Assembly: GCA_018606645.1 (NCBI GenBank)
Contig: JAGVRI010000006.1
Span: 186,001 to 250,000 of the forward strand
Length of the DNA stretch: 64,000 bases
Reading direction: 5' to 3'
Source of the DNA: Chloroflexota bacterium
GTDB lineage: Bacteria > Chloroflexota > Anaerolineae > JAAYZQ01
In this document: in pieces, positions 51,074-58,875 of the stretch
Position numbering within the stretch: position 1 is the stretch's first letter
How the letters are laid out: each line of letters opens with the position of its first letter
Notes under the pieces: model-generated
What the model was told of the DNA's origin: nothing
Database searches by the model: none
What the model saw: only the letters and a program-made list of their open reading frames with translations
Made by a program: the position numbers and the translations under genes

Positions 51074-52228
51074 TCAGAAGAGGCAGATCGGGATCGTCTC
51101 GCCCACGGTGCGGCCACTAACCGCCGAATAGACCACCACCGCCCGCTTCAGTTGAGGCTGATAGACGCCCACCCACGGCGCGGCGCGGTAGGTCAGCGCC
51201 AGGCTGGTGTACAGCCAGAGGGGAAGCTTGCCGCTCAACACCACTCCCCAACCCGGTGGCAGGGGCGGGACACACAGGGTCTCAATCTGACTGTAGTCCA
51301 GAATCACCGGCGACGAGATTTGCAAAAGAAGACAATTTCCGATAGAATGTGCATTGATCGAGAGAGGACCGGCGGACTCGGGCTTGTGCACCCGCAGCGA
51401 AACTGCCTGGACCCACCCCAATCGAGGATCAAACTGGACCAGGGCAGCGGGTGCGGCCAATAGAGCAACCGCCGCGTAGAGCCAGTTCGGCCCCCGACCG
51501 TACAGGGCCAGCGGCGTCGCTTCAGGCAGATAGTCAAGGACCATTGGCAGATGATCAGGCTCCCATCGGACTTGCTGACCCTCCAGGCCGAGGCCCAGGG
51601 TGCGGGCCAGCCGGCCCAGATGGATGACCGTCTCGACCGGACAGCGGGATTCGTGCCGGCGGTACAGCTCCTCCGCATCCCACGCCATCAGAGTCGCCAG
51701 CCGCTGCACCAGCGCCTCAAACGCCGGACCAGTTGCCGTCTGACCTCGCTCCAGTCCCGAAATCACTCCCCGCACCACCGGCTTGTGCTCGTCAACCCGA
51801 CCCGAACCATGCAGGTCGCTGGTCAGCTCCGCCACGATCGACAGACCATAACGGGTGGCCAAGGACCGCCAGTGAGCCCGGCTCGCCTCATCCGGGGCCA
51901 GGAGGATGGCGTGCGTGCCACATTCCAGAATCCGCTCCTGGGCAGGGGTAGGACGACCCCCGGCATCCACCAACAGTGGCAAATGCCGTTGCGTAATGCT
52001 CTGACATACCGATTGGACAAAGGCCGCGTCAAATTCCCCCTTGAAGCGCAGGGTGCGCACGAGTTCATGGTCCGCCTCGTTCGCCCAATCCCCCTCCCCA
52101 TCCGGCGCCGCCCGCAGCACATAGTGTTCGACCCCGCGTTGGCGGAGCGCCTGGCTCAGACTATAGGTCAGGACCGACTTGCCACTGTGCGGCGGACCGC
52201 CGACAAGGACTGCGGGAAACTGTTCCAT
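51074..52228 (-). CDS. P-loop NTPase fused to two Csx3-like domains (CRISPR-associated)
   Basis: A 384-residue protein. Walker A GGPPHSGKS is at residues 10-18 of a P-loop domain (about 1-200). Two Csx3-like modules follow: about 240-275 (LALYGRGPNWLYAAVALLA, then FDPRLGWVQ) and about 327-365 (VVLSGKLPLWLYTSLALTY, then YQPQLKRAVVV). Csx3 (Crn3) is a ring nuclease that degrades cyclic tetra-adenylate; its catalytic histidines after the WL-x turn are absent in both modules, and the Asp of D-P-R is Gln in the second. AAA-Csx3 fusions are known in type III loci. Loss of the His suggests sensing or binding rather than cleavage. The start at 52228 follows GGAGG; it is divergent from the CARF-LuxR gene. 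Confidence 0.78.
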   Translation of the reverse strand: MEQFPAVLVGGPPHSGKSVLTYSLSQALRQRGVEHYVLRAAPDGEGDWANEADHELVRTLRFKGEFDAAFVQSVCQSITQRHLPLLVDAGGRPTPAQERILECGTHAILLAPDEASRAHWRSLATRYGLSIVAELTSDLHGSGRVDEHKPVVRGVISGLERGQTATGPAFEALVQRLATLMAWDAEELYRRHESRCPVETVIHLGRLARTLGLGLEGQQVRWEPDHLPMVLDYLPEATPLALYGRGPNWLYAAVALLAAPAALVQFDPRLGWVQAVSLRVHKPESAGPLSINAHSIGNCLLLQISSPVILDYSQIETLCVPPLPPGWGVVLSGKLPLWLYTSLALTYRAAPWVGVYQPQLKRAVVVYSAVSGRTVGETIPICLF

Positions 52229-52266
52229 CTCTACCTCCATCATACCAGGATTCAGGAGAGGCCTGA

Positions 52267-53142
52267 ATGTCCCAATCTGGCTCGGTGATGATCGCCACGC
52301 TGGGTGGGCAGCCCCAGGTCGTAACCTTTTGCCTGGATGATTTGTTGCAGCGAGGTGCCGCCATCCGAGAGGTGATTGTCGTCCATCTGGCAGCTCACGC
52401 CCGCTCGCATCAGACCGGGCAATCGCTGGCCCGGCTGACCGAGGAGTTTCAGGGAGGCCGCTACCCGGGACTGCGCTGGCAGTTCTTCCCGGTCCGGTCG
52501 GGCGAGGACCGAGTGGAGGATATTACCGACGAAGCGGCCGCCCATGCTGCCTGGAGCACCATGTACCGCCTTATCGCCGATCTGAAAAACCAGAATCAAC
52601 GTCTGGAGGTCTGCATTGCCGGGGGACGGCGCCTGCTGGCTCTCCTGACGATGAGCGCCGCCATGCTCCATTTTGACCACCATGACCGCCTGTGGCACCT
52701 CTATACCCCCACCGAGTTTCTGGAGCGGGCCCGCGATGGCGCCATCATGCACGCCCGGCCGGAAGATGGGGTGCGGTTGATCCAGGTACCGCTGGTGCCC
52801 TGGGGTGCCTACTTTCCCACTTTGCGCCTGTTAACCGGCGTCACCCCGTGGCAGGCGATCGCAGCGCAGATCGAGTGGTTGGACGCCACCGAACGAACCC
52901 GCTGCCAGCAAGTGGTAGACCGGCTGACCTCCCGGCAACGCGAAGTATTGCGCGCCTTTGCTGCCGGGCACAACCCTCAAGAAGTGGCGGAACTCCTTTC
53001 GGTCACGGTCAAGGCCGTCGATCTGCACAAGACCGTCATCCTGGGCGAGTGCCGCAACGCCTGGGGCATCCCCGAGTCCACGCGGCTGACCTACCACTTT
53101 CTCCGGGACAAGTTCCGGCATTTCTTCGGCCCGGAGCTATGA
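52267..53142 (+). CDS. CARF-domain protein with LuxR-type HTH (cOA-responsive regulator candidate)
   Basis: A 291-residue protein. The N-terminal CARF-type Rossmann domain opens with VMIATLGGQPQVVTFCLDD, the pattern of the NE0113/Csx CARF family, and has the ligand loop VCIAGGRRLLALL near residue 120. The C-terminal 70 residues contain LTSRQREVLRAFAAGHNPQE and VAELLSVTVKAVDLHKTVIL, a LuxR/GerE-type helix-turn-helix. The domain pair suggests a transcription factor controlled by cyclic oligoadenylate made by Cas10. AGGAGAGG precedes the start. It is divergent from the Csx3-like gene with a 38-base gap, so both promoters must overlap there. It reads toward cas10. Confidence 0.8.
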   Translation: MSQSGSVMIATLGGQPQVVTFCLDDLLQRGAAIREVIVVHLAAHARSHQTGQSLARLTEEFQGGRYPGLRWQFFPVRSGEDRVEDITDEAAAHAAWSTMYRLIADLKNQNQRLEVCIAGGRRLLALLTMSAAMLHFDHHDRLWHLYTPTEFLERARDGAIMHARPEDGVRLIQVPLVPWGAYFPTLRLLTGVTPWQAIAAQIEWLDATERTRCQQVVDRLTSRQREVLRAFAAGHNPQEVAELLSVTVKAVDLHKTVILGECRNAWGIPESTRLTYHFLRDKFRHFFGPEL

Positions 53143-53497
53143 TAGCACGAAAGGAGGGGAAAAACACTGGAAAAAACTCCAGGATTTTGTAGAAGCATCG
53201 CTATGGCCGGGCGGGGGAGTTTCGGCTATGATTGGGGGAAAGGGGGTCTGCCCTTGCCCTCGCGCTCGACCGTACGGGTGGGCGGCGTGCCCTGGTCGAG
53301 TGGGACCCCCTGGTCCCCCCGCCCCCTCTCTCTCCCTGGCCGTGTGGGGAGAGGGAGGGGAGTTTCCTGTTGGGGCAAGGCAGGATACCCGGACAGGGAC
53401 GTGAGGTTGACGACAAGGAAGGAGGGATTGGAATGAACAGAGCGGAGGTTAGGCTGGAGACGGTGACGCCAAGGCTGTTGAGCGGAGGTGTCCGCAC
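53143..53497. other. Gene-free interval upstream of cas10
   Basis: No convincing gene or array. It contains a small CTGGA-N6-TCCAG hairpin (53167-53182) followed by GATTTTGT just after the CARF-LuxR stop, and a GC-rich stem-loop (53322-53361). The last 30 bases have the ribosome site of cas10. Short frames here are biased and not conserved-looking. No direct repeats of CRISPR type. Confidence 0.6.
53322..53361. repeat. C/T-G/A-rich inverted repeat
   Basis: CCCCCTCTCTCTCCCT (53322-53337) and GGGGAGAGGGAGGGGA (53346-53361) pair with two mismatches around an 8-base loop. Hairpins built from CTCTCCC and GGGAGAG are common intergenic elements in Chloroflexota (from memory). It may end transcription from the CARF-LuxR gene. 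Confidence 0.5.
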
Positions 53498-54997
53498 ATG
53501 AATGAGACGCAGCAGTGGTTGGTCTGTTTTGACACCGACCGAATCAAGCAGTACTTACTTGCCACAAACCGCCTGAGAGAGATTCGGGGTGGCAGCGCCT
53601 TGATCGCGGACCTTGATGCTCAACGGAAAAAGTACCTAGAAGGACGGTACGGCCGGGAGAATGTTGTCTATTCGGCTGGCGGCGGCGCGGCGGTGCTTGT
53701 GCCGACGAAACAAGAAGCTCAAAAACTGATTGCCGAAGTCGAGCGCGACTTTCGCGCCGAAACGGTCACGGCATCGATTACCGGGGCCTGTATCGAGGTA
53801 GATATGGGCCCAGAAAGGTTCGGTACCTGGATGGCTCTGGTGGGCAGGGAATTGCGTCGGGCCAAGGCGGCTAAGGCTGAATTATCCACCCTGCCCGTGG
53901 AACCCTATTTGCGTCTGTGCACTTCGTGCGGGCAACACCCAACGGCACTGCAAGCCACTGATGGAACCGGTGACTGGTTATGCCGAGCCTGCCACAGAAA
54001 GCGTGAGCTAGGTGCCGAAAGCCGTAGGGGCTTCTTTGACGAGTTTGCGGAGTGGGCCGACCCTACGATCTGGACGAAAGACACTCAACCCGATGACCTG
54101 GGCAGCATTGGTGCTACCTCTTCACAAACGGACTACATCGGGTTTATCGCTTTGGACGGCAACCACATTGGCAACCTGTTGGACAAACCACCCACGAAAG
54201 AAGCCTATCGGGAGTTTTCCCAAGGGCTTTGGAACTTGACGAAAGAACAGACGTATGCAGCTCTAAGACAATATGGCCAGCCACGGAACGGAGTGGCCCC
54301 TTTCGAAATCGTCCTGATCGGCGGTGATGACGTATTGCTGATTACCGCAGCCGATATCGCTATCGAGGTTGCTCTCGCTGTTGCTGAGGCATTCGAGAAT
54401 CAATCGCCGGAGCTGTTGGCAAACACCGGGCTGGATCAGGAGCGCAAGAAACTGACGATGGCTGCGGGCGTGGTGCTGGCCCACGCCGACTTCCCGATCC
54501 CGGCTATGTACTCATTAGCTGAAGCCCTGCAAAAATCAGCCAAAAGGCTTTGCGCAGAGCAGAAGTATCGGACCGGCGCCGTAGATTTTCAGGTCGTCTC
54601 AGGCAGTGATACTGACCTGGATACGCTGCGAGAGGCGATCCCCCACCACCGGCCGTATACATTGGAAAAGTTGAGGAGTCTTCTCGGATACATTCGCCAA
54701 TTTAAGGCAGCCGATCTCCCGACAAGCCAGTTGCAGGCGATGTATCATGCCCTGTTTGAAGGAGAGGTGAATGCCCAGTTGGCCTGTATTGCTACTTTGG
54801 GCTATCTGGGCCGAAAGGCGGACAAGACCGCTCACAATCAACTGAAAGAGTTCTTCAAGGAATTTGGCGTCCAGTTCGATAGGCATCTGCCGCCGTGGGA
54901 TGTGGAACTGCGAAAGCAGCAAAAACGCAGGACTTCCGCTCTGACCGACCTAGTGGAACTGTATCCTTTCATTTCGGCGAAAGGAGAGAGCTCATGA
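53498..54997 (+). CDS. cas10: Cas10, type III-D (cyclase-competent, no HD domain)
   Basis: Large subunit of the type III effector; makes cyclic oligoadenylate from ATP when target RNA is bound. It is 499 residues, short for Cas10, because it starts directly with the first palm-like domain (WLVCFDTDRIKQYL) and has no N-terminal HD nuclease, as described for III-D. A zinc ribbon CTSC...CRAC lies about 141-168. The second palm has GFIALDGNHIGNLL (about 222) and the cyclase motif GGDD at 275-278, intact, in VLIGGDDVLLI. A helical C-terminal domain follows. GGAGG upstream supports the start. The next gene overlaps by ATGA. Confidence 0.93.
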   Translation: MNETQQWLVCFDTDRIKQYLLATNRLREIRGGSALIADLDAQRKKYLEGRYGRENVVYSAGGGAAVLVPTKQEAQKLIAEVERDFRAETVTASITGACIEVDMGPERFGTWMALVGRELRRAKAAKAELSTLPVEPYLRLCTSCGQHPTALQATDGTGDWLCRACHRKRELGAESRRGFFDEFAEWADPTIWTKDTQPDDLGSIGATSSQTDYIGFIALDGNHIGNLLDKPPTKEAYREFSQGLWNLTKEQTYAALRQYGQPRNGVAPFEIVLIGGDDVLLITAADIAIEVALAVAEAFENQSPELLANTGLDQERKKLTMAAGVVLAHADFPIPAMYSLAEALQKSAKRLCAEQKYRTGAVDFQVVSGSDTDLDTLREAIPHHRPYTLEKLRSLLGYIRQFKAADLPTSQLQAMYHALFEGEVNAQLACIATLGYLGRKADKTAHNQLKEFFKEFGVQFDRHLPPWDVELRKQQKRRTSALTDLVELYPFISAKGESS

Positions 54998-55728
54998 CAA
55001 GGAAGTTTGTCAAAATTGAACCGCTCTTGATCGAGATGGATGGCCCGCTGGCCTTGAATACAGGCTTTCGACGCGGCCTGATCCACCGCACCGTCGAACG
55101 GGATGCCGATGGGTTTGCTTATATCCCGGCGTCGTCGCTCAAGGGGCGGGTCCGGCAGGCGTGCGAACAGATAGCCCGACAAGTTGGGTTGCGCGTATGC
55201 CTAGCACCACGTCCGACCGGGATGTGCTCAGCCCACAAGCAGGCTTGCCTGGTGTGTCGTGTTTTTGGAACGCCAGGGCAGGGGAGCGAACTGCATTGGC
55301 GGGATGCTCGGTTGTTGAGAGATTACCGGACCGTGTTTGGAGGAGACGCGGTCAGTCGTGAAGCCCAGTTCTATGCACGTACTCAAGTTCAGCTTAGCCG
55401 AGCTCTGGGAACAGCGGCATCCGATCGTTTGTTTAGCAGCGAGTTCACCCTCGAAAACCTGCGCTTTGAATCCGCAATCACTGGCTGGCTGGACGTGACG
55501 CCCATCGCCGGCGAGGAGGCAACTGGTGGCTATGAGTTGCTGTTGTTGCTTGCTGGACTGCGGTTGGTCAATACCGTGGGCAGTGGAAGCAGCCGGGGCG
55601 CTGGGCATTGTGTGATCCACCCACCTGAGCAGGTCATTATCGGCGATCGTTGTATCAGGATTGCAGACGTGTTTGAGAATTTCGACTTGCTGGGCGAGTT
55701 CGAAGCGGAGGTTCGGAATGACGGCTGA
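54994..55728 (+). CDS. Cas7-like RAMP (Csm3-type), first copy
   Basis: A 244-residue backbone subunit with the RAMP/Cas7 fold. Strand 1 LLIEMDGPLALNTG, then YIPASSLKGRVRQ (helix after the G-rich turn), a CLVCRVFGTPG zinc/finger-type loop, and the C-terminal glycine loop GSGSSRGAGH. The region where catalytic Cas7 proteins have D-x-P-V-x-R reads HRTVERDADG, with no Asp at the expected place, so this copy may not cut RNA. It overlaps cas10 by four bases and the next gene by eleven. By order it corresponds to the first domain of the fused Cas7-Cas5-Cas11 protein of the III-D variant. Confidence 0.88.
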   Translation: MTRKFVKIEPLLIEMDGPLALNTGFRRGLIHRTVERDADGFAYIPASSLKGRVRQACEQIARQVGLRVCLAPRPTGMCSAHKQACLVCRVFGTPGQGSELHWRDARLLRDYRTVFGGDAVSREAQFYARTQVQLSRALGTAASDRLFSSEFTLENLRFESAITGWLDVTPIAGEEATGGYELLLLLAGLRLVNTVGSGSSRGAGHCVIHPPEQVIIGDRCIRIADVFENFDLLGEFEAEVRNDG

Positions 55729-56899
55729 ATTCATCCTAACGCTCACACTTCGCGCTCCGTTGGCTTTGCACCAGACGCGCGCTGGCGTGCAGTATGTCGA
55801 AACGCTTGATTATGTTCCTGGTACGGCATTGCGTGGCGCTCTGGCCAAAGCCTACCTTGCGGAACAGGGCTCACCCGATAGCACATTTCGTGCCTTGTTC
55901 CTCTCCGACCAAGTGCAGTACGGCGACCTGTGGCCAGCTATCGAGGGCAAGCCCACAACGCTGATACCGGCTACGGCCCAGGTCTGCAAGCGCTACAAGT
56001 TTGCTCACGGCGACAGCTTGCGCGATACATTGTTTGATGCTCTGTCCAGTCAACCCGCGGCTGTGAATTGCAAGTGCGGCGAGGCTCTGGACCGGGCGAG
56101 CGGTTATCTCTGCAGCCTGAATCCTGTGGAGTCGCTGTCTCCTCGCTCGCGCCTGCGGGTGAGCACAGCTATCGAACGGAGTACAGGGACGGCAGCGCGA
56201 GAATTGCTGTTCACCCAGCATACGCTCATCGGTCGAGGCAAAGTCAAAGGTAGAGAGGACGACAAAAGGGACGATTCTGAAAACACAGTACCCCTCCTGT
56301 TTCAAGGCACCCTACGGTTGACAAATCCGGCTTTGTATCATGAACTGGCAGGCTTATTGAAGCCAACGTCCGTCCTGTTCCTGGGTGCCGGCCGAAGTCG
56401 AGGTTTGGGCGAGGTGGAGGTTAAAACGTTCTTGGAAGCTCCTGCTGACCAATCGCTGCCAGATCGCTGGAAGAAATTCAACGAGGCCGCGCAGCGCACT
56501 GGAGGAGATCCTGACACCCGCTACTTTTCTCTCACCCTGCTGAGTCACCTGGCCTTGCGCGATGAATTGCTGCGGCCAGTGCTGAGCGACATCACGCCGC
56601 AGCATTTCGGCCTGCCCGAGACCGTCACCTGGGCACGCTACACGAATTCTGAACAGCCGGTTCTGTTTCTCAGCACCGTGACTGTTCCTGGTTGGAACGC
56701 GGCCTTGGGACTACCCAAGCCAGACACTGTGGTTCTGGCGCGTGGATCGGTGCTGCTGGCGCAGTGCCGTACTGACCAGGAGCAGGCTGTAGTTGCCCAA
56801 CTGGCCCGGATTGAGGTTCAAGGCGTAGGCGAACGCCGCAATGAAGGCTTTGGCCGGGTGGCCATCTGTTATCCGATTCACTACGAGCGTTGGAGGTAG
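55718..56899 (+). CDS. csx10: Csx10 (Cas5-like RAMP of type III-D)
   Basis: The III-D signature subunit, expected to cap the crRNA 5' end. It is 393 residues with two RAMP halves: strand 1 FILTLTLRAPLALHQTRAG, then VPGTALRGALAKAYL, a CKCGE cysteine pair near residue 113, FLGAGRSRGLGEV at the end of the first half near residue 230, and VGERRNEGFGRVAIC at the C-terminus. The last motif is typical of Csx10. The start at 55718 lies within the end of the preceding gene (11-base overlap). Confidence 0.88.
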   Translation: MTAEFILTLTLRAPLALHQTRAGVQYVETLDYVPGTALRGALAKAYLAEQGSPDSTFRALFLSDQVQYGDLWPAIEGKPTTLIPATAQVCKRYKFAHGDSLRDTLFDALSSQPAAVNCKCGEALDRASGYLCSLNPVESLSPRSRLRVSTAIERSTGTAARELLFTQHTLIGRGKVKGREDDKRDDSENTVPLLFQGTLRLTNPALYHELAGLLKPTSVLFLGAGRSRGLGEVEVKTFLEAPADQSLPDRWKKFNEAAQRTGGDPDTRYFSLTLLSHLALRDELLRPVLSDITPQHFGLPETVTWARYTNSEQPVLFLSTVTVPGWNAALGLPKPDTVVLARGSVLLAQCRTDQEQAVVAQLARIEVQGVGERRNEGFGRVAICYPIHYERWR

Positions 56900-56901
56900 C
56901 T

Positions 56902-57342
56902 ATGAGAGATCGAACTGTTCAGAGCGTGGCCTTACGCGTAGCCTTGGATCAAGCAATTGCCCATGCCAGTGATGGATACGATAAACGGGCCCAGGACTAC
57001 GCCGGCCGGTTGACCGGAACTAAACTGGACAAAACTCAGGTGCGTGGACTGGAAACCATGGCCTCGACGACTGATAGAGTGTCCGACATCACTGACTGGC
57101 TCAAATTGCGAGTGGGGCGCGATTCCAAACGAGAGGGGTGGGCCAAAGAAGGGATCGGGCGCGATCTGGTGACAACACTTGCAGATTTGCGCGACGATGC
57201 AAAAAAGATCGTCGCCGAACTGTCCAGAACATCCCCGGTAGACCCTGACCTGGAACGACGGGTTCATCTCCGGCTGTGCCGTGAGTTCCTCAGGCACTTG
57301 GCGGCGCATTTCGAGTATCTGAAGGTGGAACGAGAGCCATGA
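56902..57342 (+). CDS. Small helical protein, Cas11 candidate, copy 1
   Basis: A 146-residue all-helical, charged protein. It is not a clear match to Csm2, Cmr5 or Cse2 by eye, but size, predicted fold and position right after the Cas5-like gene are those of the small subunit Cas11. Its C-terminal half (DLVTTLADLRDDAKKIVAEL, then LRLCREFLRHLAAHFEYL) resembles that of the next gene, showing they are paralogues. GGAGG precedes ATG 56902. The stop overlaps the next start (ATGA). In the fused III-D variant the Cas11 domain also follows Cas5. Confidence 0.62.
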   Translation: MRDRTVQSVALRVALDQAIAHASDGYDKRAQDYAGRLTGTKLDKTQVRGLETMASTTDRVSDITDWLKLRVGRDSKREGWAKEGIGRDLVTTLADLRDDAKKIVAELSRTSPVDPDLERRVHLRLCREFLRHLAAHFEYLKVEREP

Positions 57343-57791
57343 GTGATTTGGAGTATCTCCTGGTGCGAAAGCAAAAAATCGCGGCATGGAGCGATCATTG
57401 GCAGGCCGACGCGGCCCGATTGGCCGACAGTCATCGTGACCTGCTGCCGCGCCGTATCACCAACGCGCAACTCCACGGCCTGGGTAACGTGGCGCGCAGC
57501 GCGCGGCGCTATGCGGATGTGGAGAGGTTCATCAGGCATCAGGCCGAAAAGGCCGGACGGGCCGGTCGACTGGATGTGCAGGGATACTGGAATGATCTGG
57601 AAACGGCCTTGGGTAGATTGCGCGGGGAAGCGCAGACGCTTTTGAAAGGCTTGCCACTGCCTGTCGAGGTTGATAGCAGGCAGGCGCTGGACACGCTTCA
57701 CCGCGAACTGACCGAACTGTACGTACAGCACCTGATCGCCCACAGTCTGTACCGGACACCAGGCGAGGAAGCCAAGCAAGAGAAGCGCTAG
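57339..57791 (+). CDS. Small helical protein, Cas11 candidate, copy 2
   Basis: A 150-residue helical protein, paralogous to the one before: WNDLETALGRLRGEAQTLL aligns with its DLVTTLADLRDDAKKIV, and LHRELTELYVQHLIAHSLY with its LRLCREFLRHLAAHFEYL. The N-terminus differs (YLLVRKQKIAAWSDHW). It starts inside the stop of copy 1. Two different small subunits could line the complex in fixed order instead of one repeated subunit (inference). It is followed by a truncated frame and a 265-base gap, the only sizeable break in the operon. Confidence 0.62.
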   Translation: MSDLEYLLVRKQKIAAWSDHWQADAARLADSHRDLLPRRITNAQLHGLGNVARSARRYADVERFIRHQAEKAGRAGRLDVQGYWNDLETALGRLRGEAQTLLKGLPLPVEVDSRQALDTLHRELTELYVQHLIAHSLYRTPGEEAKQEKR

Positions 57792-57792
57792 G

Positions 57793-58044
57793 GTAGCACT
57801 CAAGCCGGATGATGCTCTGCGACGGCGATTTGAAGCCGTGGTACAGGGAGTGGATGAGCCTTTGGTACGCCAGTACCTTCAAGAAGCTTTCCGCTGCTTT
57901 GCTGCAGAGGCGTATAATGCCACTTTGGTCATGACCTGGAATGCCGTGGCCTACTACCTCCAGCTTGTGATCGAGACTATCAGCACAACATTTGCCGATA
58001 TCCCTGCGCGAGCGAGCAAGAGTCGCTCTGCGAGAAATGAGTAG
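57793..58044 (+). pseudogene. Truncated HEPN-like gene remnant
   Basis: The frame from 57793 to 58044 reads KPDDALRRRFEAVVQG, then YLQEAFRCFAAEAYNATLVM and TWNAVAYYLQLVIETIS before ending in an unrelated basic tail. The middle part resembles the first helices of HEPN-like/DUF4145-type proteins; the usual R-x4-H end is missing. There is no ribosome site, and the codons begin right after the preceding stop. It looks like the front of a gene whose rear was lost. Identification is by pattern memory and uncertain. Confidence 0.42.
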
Positions 58045-58056
58045 GAGGTATACAGA

Positions 58057-58872
58057 ATGAATATTTTGGACCGTTCCCAACTTCGTGCACGCTACCGCAT
58101 CACTGGACGCATCGTAATGGACACCGCGCTTCATATCGGCGGCGGGCGCAATCCTTCGGCGGCTACCGATAGCCCGGTCGTTCGCGATGGGTCTGGCCGC
58201 CCCTTTATCCCTGGCTCCTCGCTCAAGGGTGCGTTCCGCGCCGCCGTTGAGCGGCTGGTGCCCAACATTCCGCATCTGCGAACATGTGGGCTGGGCGACG
58301 CCTCCGATGCCTGCGCCAACCGCCTGCGGGAGGAACTCAAGGATCGCAGGAATATCCCTGAAGGCGAACTGCTGACGATACTGGATCGCATCCTGTGCGA
58401 CACATGCCGGACTTTTGGCTCGACCCATCTGGCCTCGGTGGCCCTCTTTCACGACGCACCGGTCTCGGAGGTCTGGCGCACGCTGCCCGAAGTACCAACC
58501 CAGGTCCGTGACGGTGTGGGCATTGACCGCGACAGTGAACGCGCTCGCGAGGGCATCAAATACGACTTTGAGGTAGTGCCGCCGCAAACGTCATTCGATT
58601 TCGCCCTCACCTTGGAGAATCCTACCGAACACGACCTGGGATTGGTGGCGCTGGGGCTGCAAGAGTTCATTGGCGGAATGATCCCCCTGGGAGGCATCCG
58701 CTCACGGGGGCTGGGGCGCTGCCACTTGGAGGATGTCCGGGTCGAGGGGGTGGATTTTACCGATCCCAAGGCGATGAAAGCCTATTTACTTGAGGGCGCG
58801 ATGAGGTCAGAGTCCACCGAAACCTTCATCCGCCGCCACTTGAGCGCGCTGTTGGACGCAGAAAGGAGTTGA
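58057..58872 (+). CDS. Cas7-like RAMP (Csx7/Csm3-type), second copy
   Basis: A 271-residue Cas7 fold protein. ITGRIVMDTALHIGGGR opens the fold; TDSPVVRDGSGRPFIPGSSL carries the Asp at the position of the RNA-cutting residue of Csm3-type proteins, followed by the LKGAFRAAVERL helix. CDTCRTFGS is the finger loop, RDGVGIDRDSERAREGIKYD the thumb-like hairpin, and GGIRSRGLGRCHL the glycine loop. It is probably a catalytic backbone subunit. The next RAMP gene follows after three bases. With it, this copy matches the two Cas7 units of the Cas7-2x subunit in the fused variant. Confidence 0.9.
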   Translation: MNILDRSQLRARYRITGRIVMDTALHIGGGRNPSAATDSPVVRDGSGRPFIPGSSLKGAFRAAVERLVPNIPHLRTCGLGDASDACANRLREELKDRRNIPEGELLTILDRILCDTCRTFGSTHLASVALFHDAPVSEVWRTLPEVPTQVRDGVGIDRDSERAREGIKYDFEVVPPQTSFDFALTLENPTEHDLGLVALGLQEFIGGMIPLGGIRSRGLGRCHLEDVRVEGVDFTDPKAMKAYLLEGAMRSESTETFIRRHLSALLDAERS

Positions 58873-58875
58873 GCG

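Noticed and set aside
53203-53497. Short open frames just upstream of cas10
   Set aside because: They run through the C/T-rich stem-loop, show biased composition and different frames with equal length; no ribosome site ties to them.
53143-53497. Possible CRISPR leader or array ahead of cas10
   Set aside because: No repeated unit of 25-40 bases occurs; only a single hairpin and GC-rich low-complexity sequence are present.
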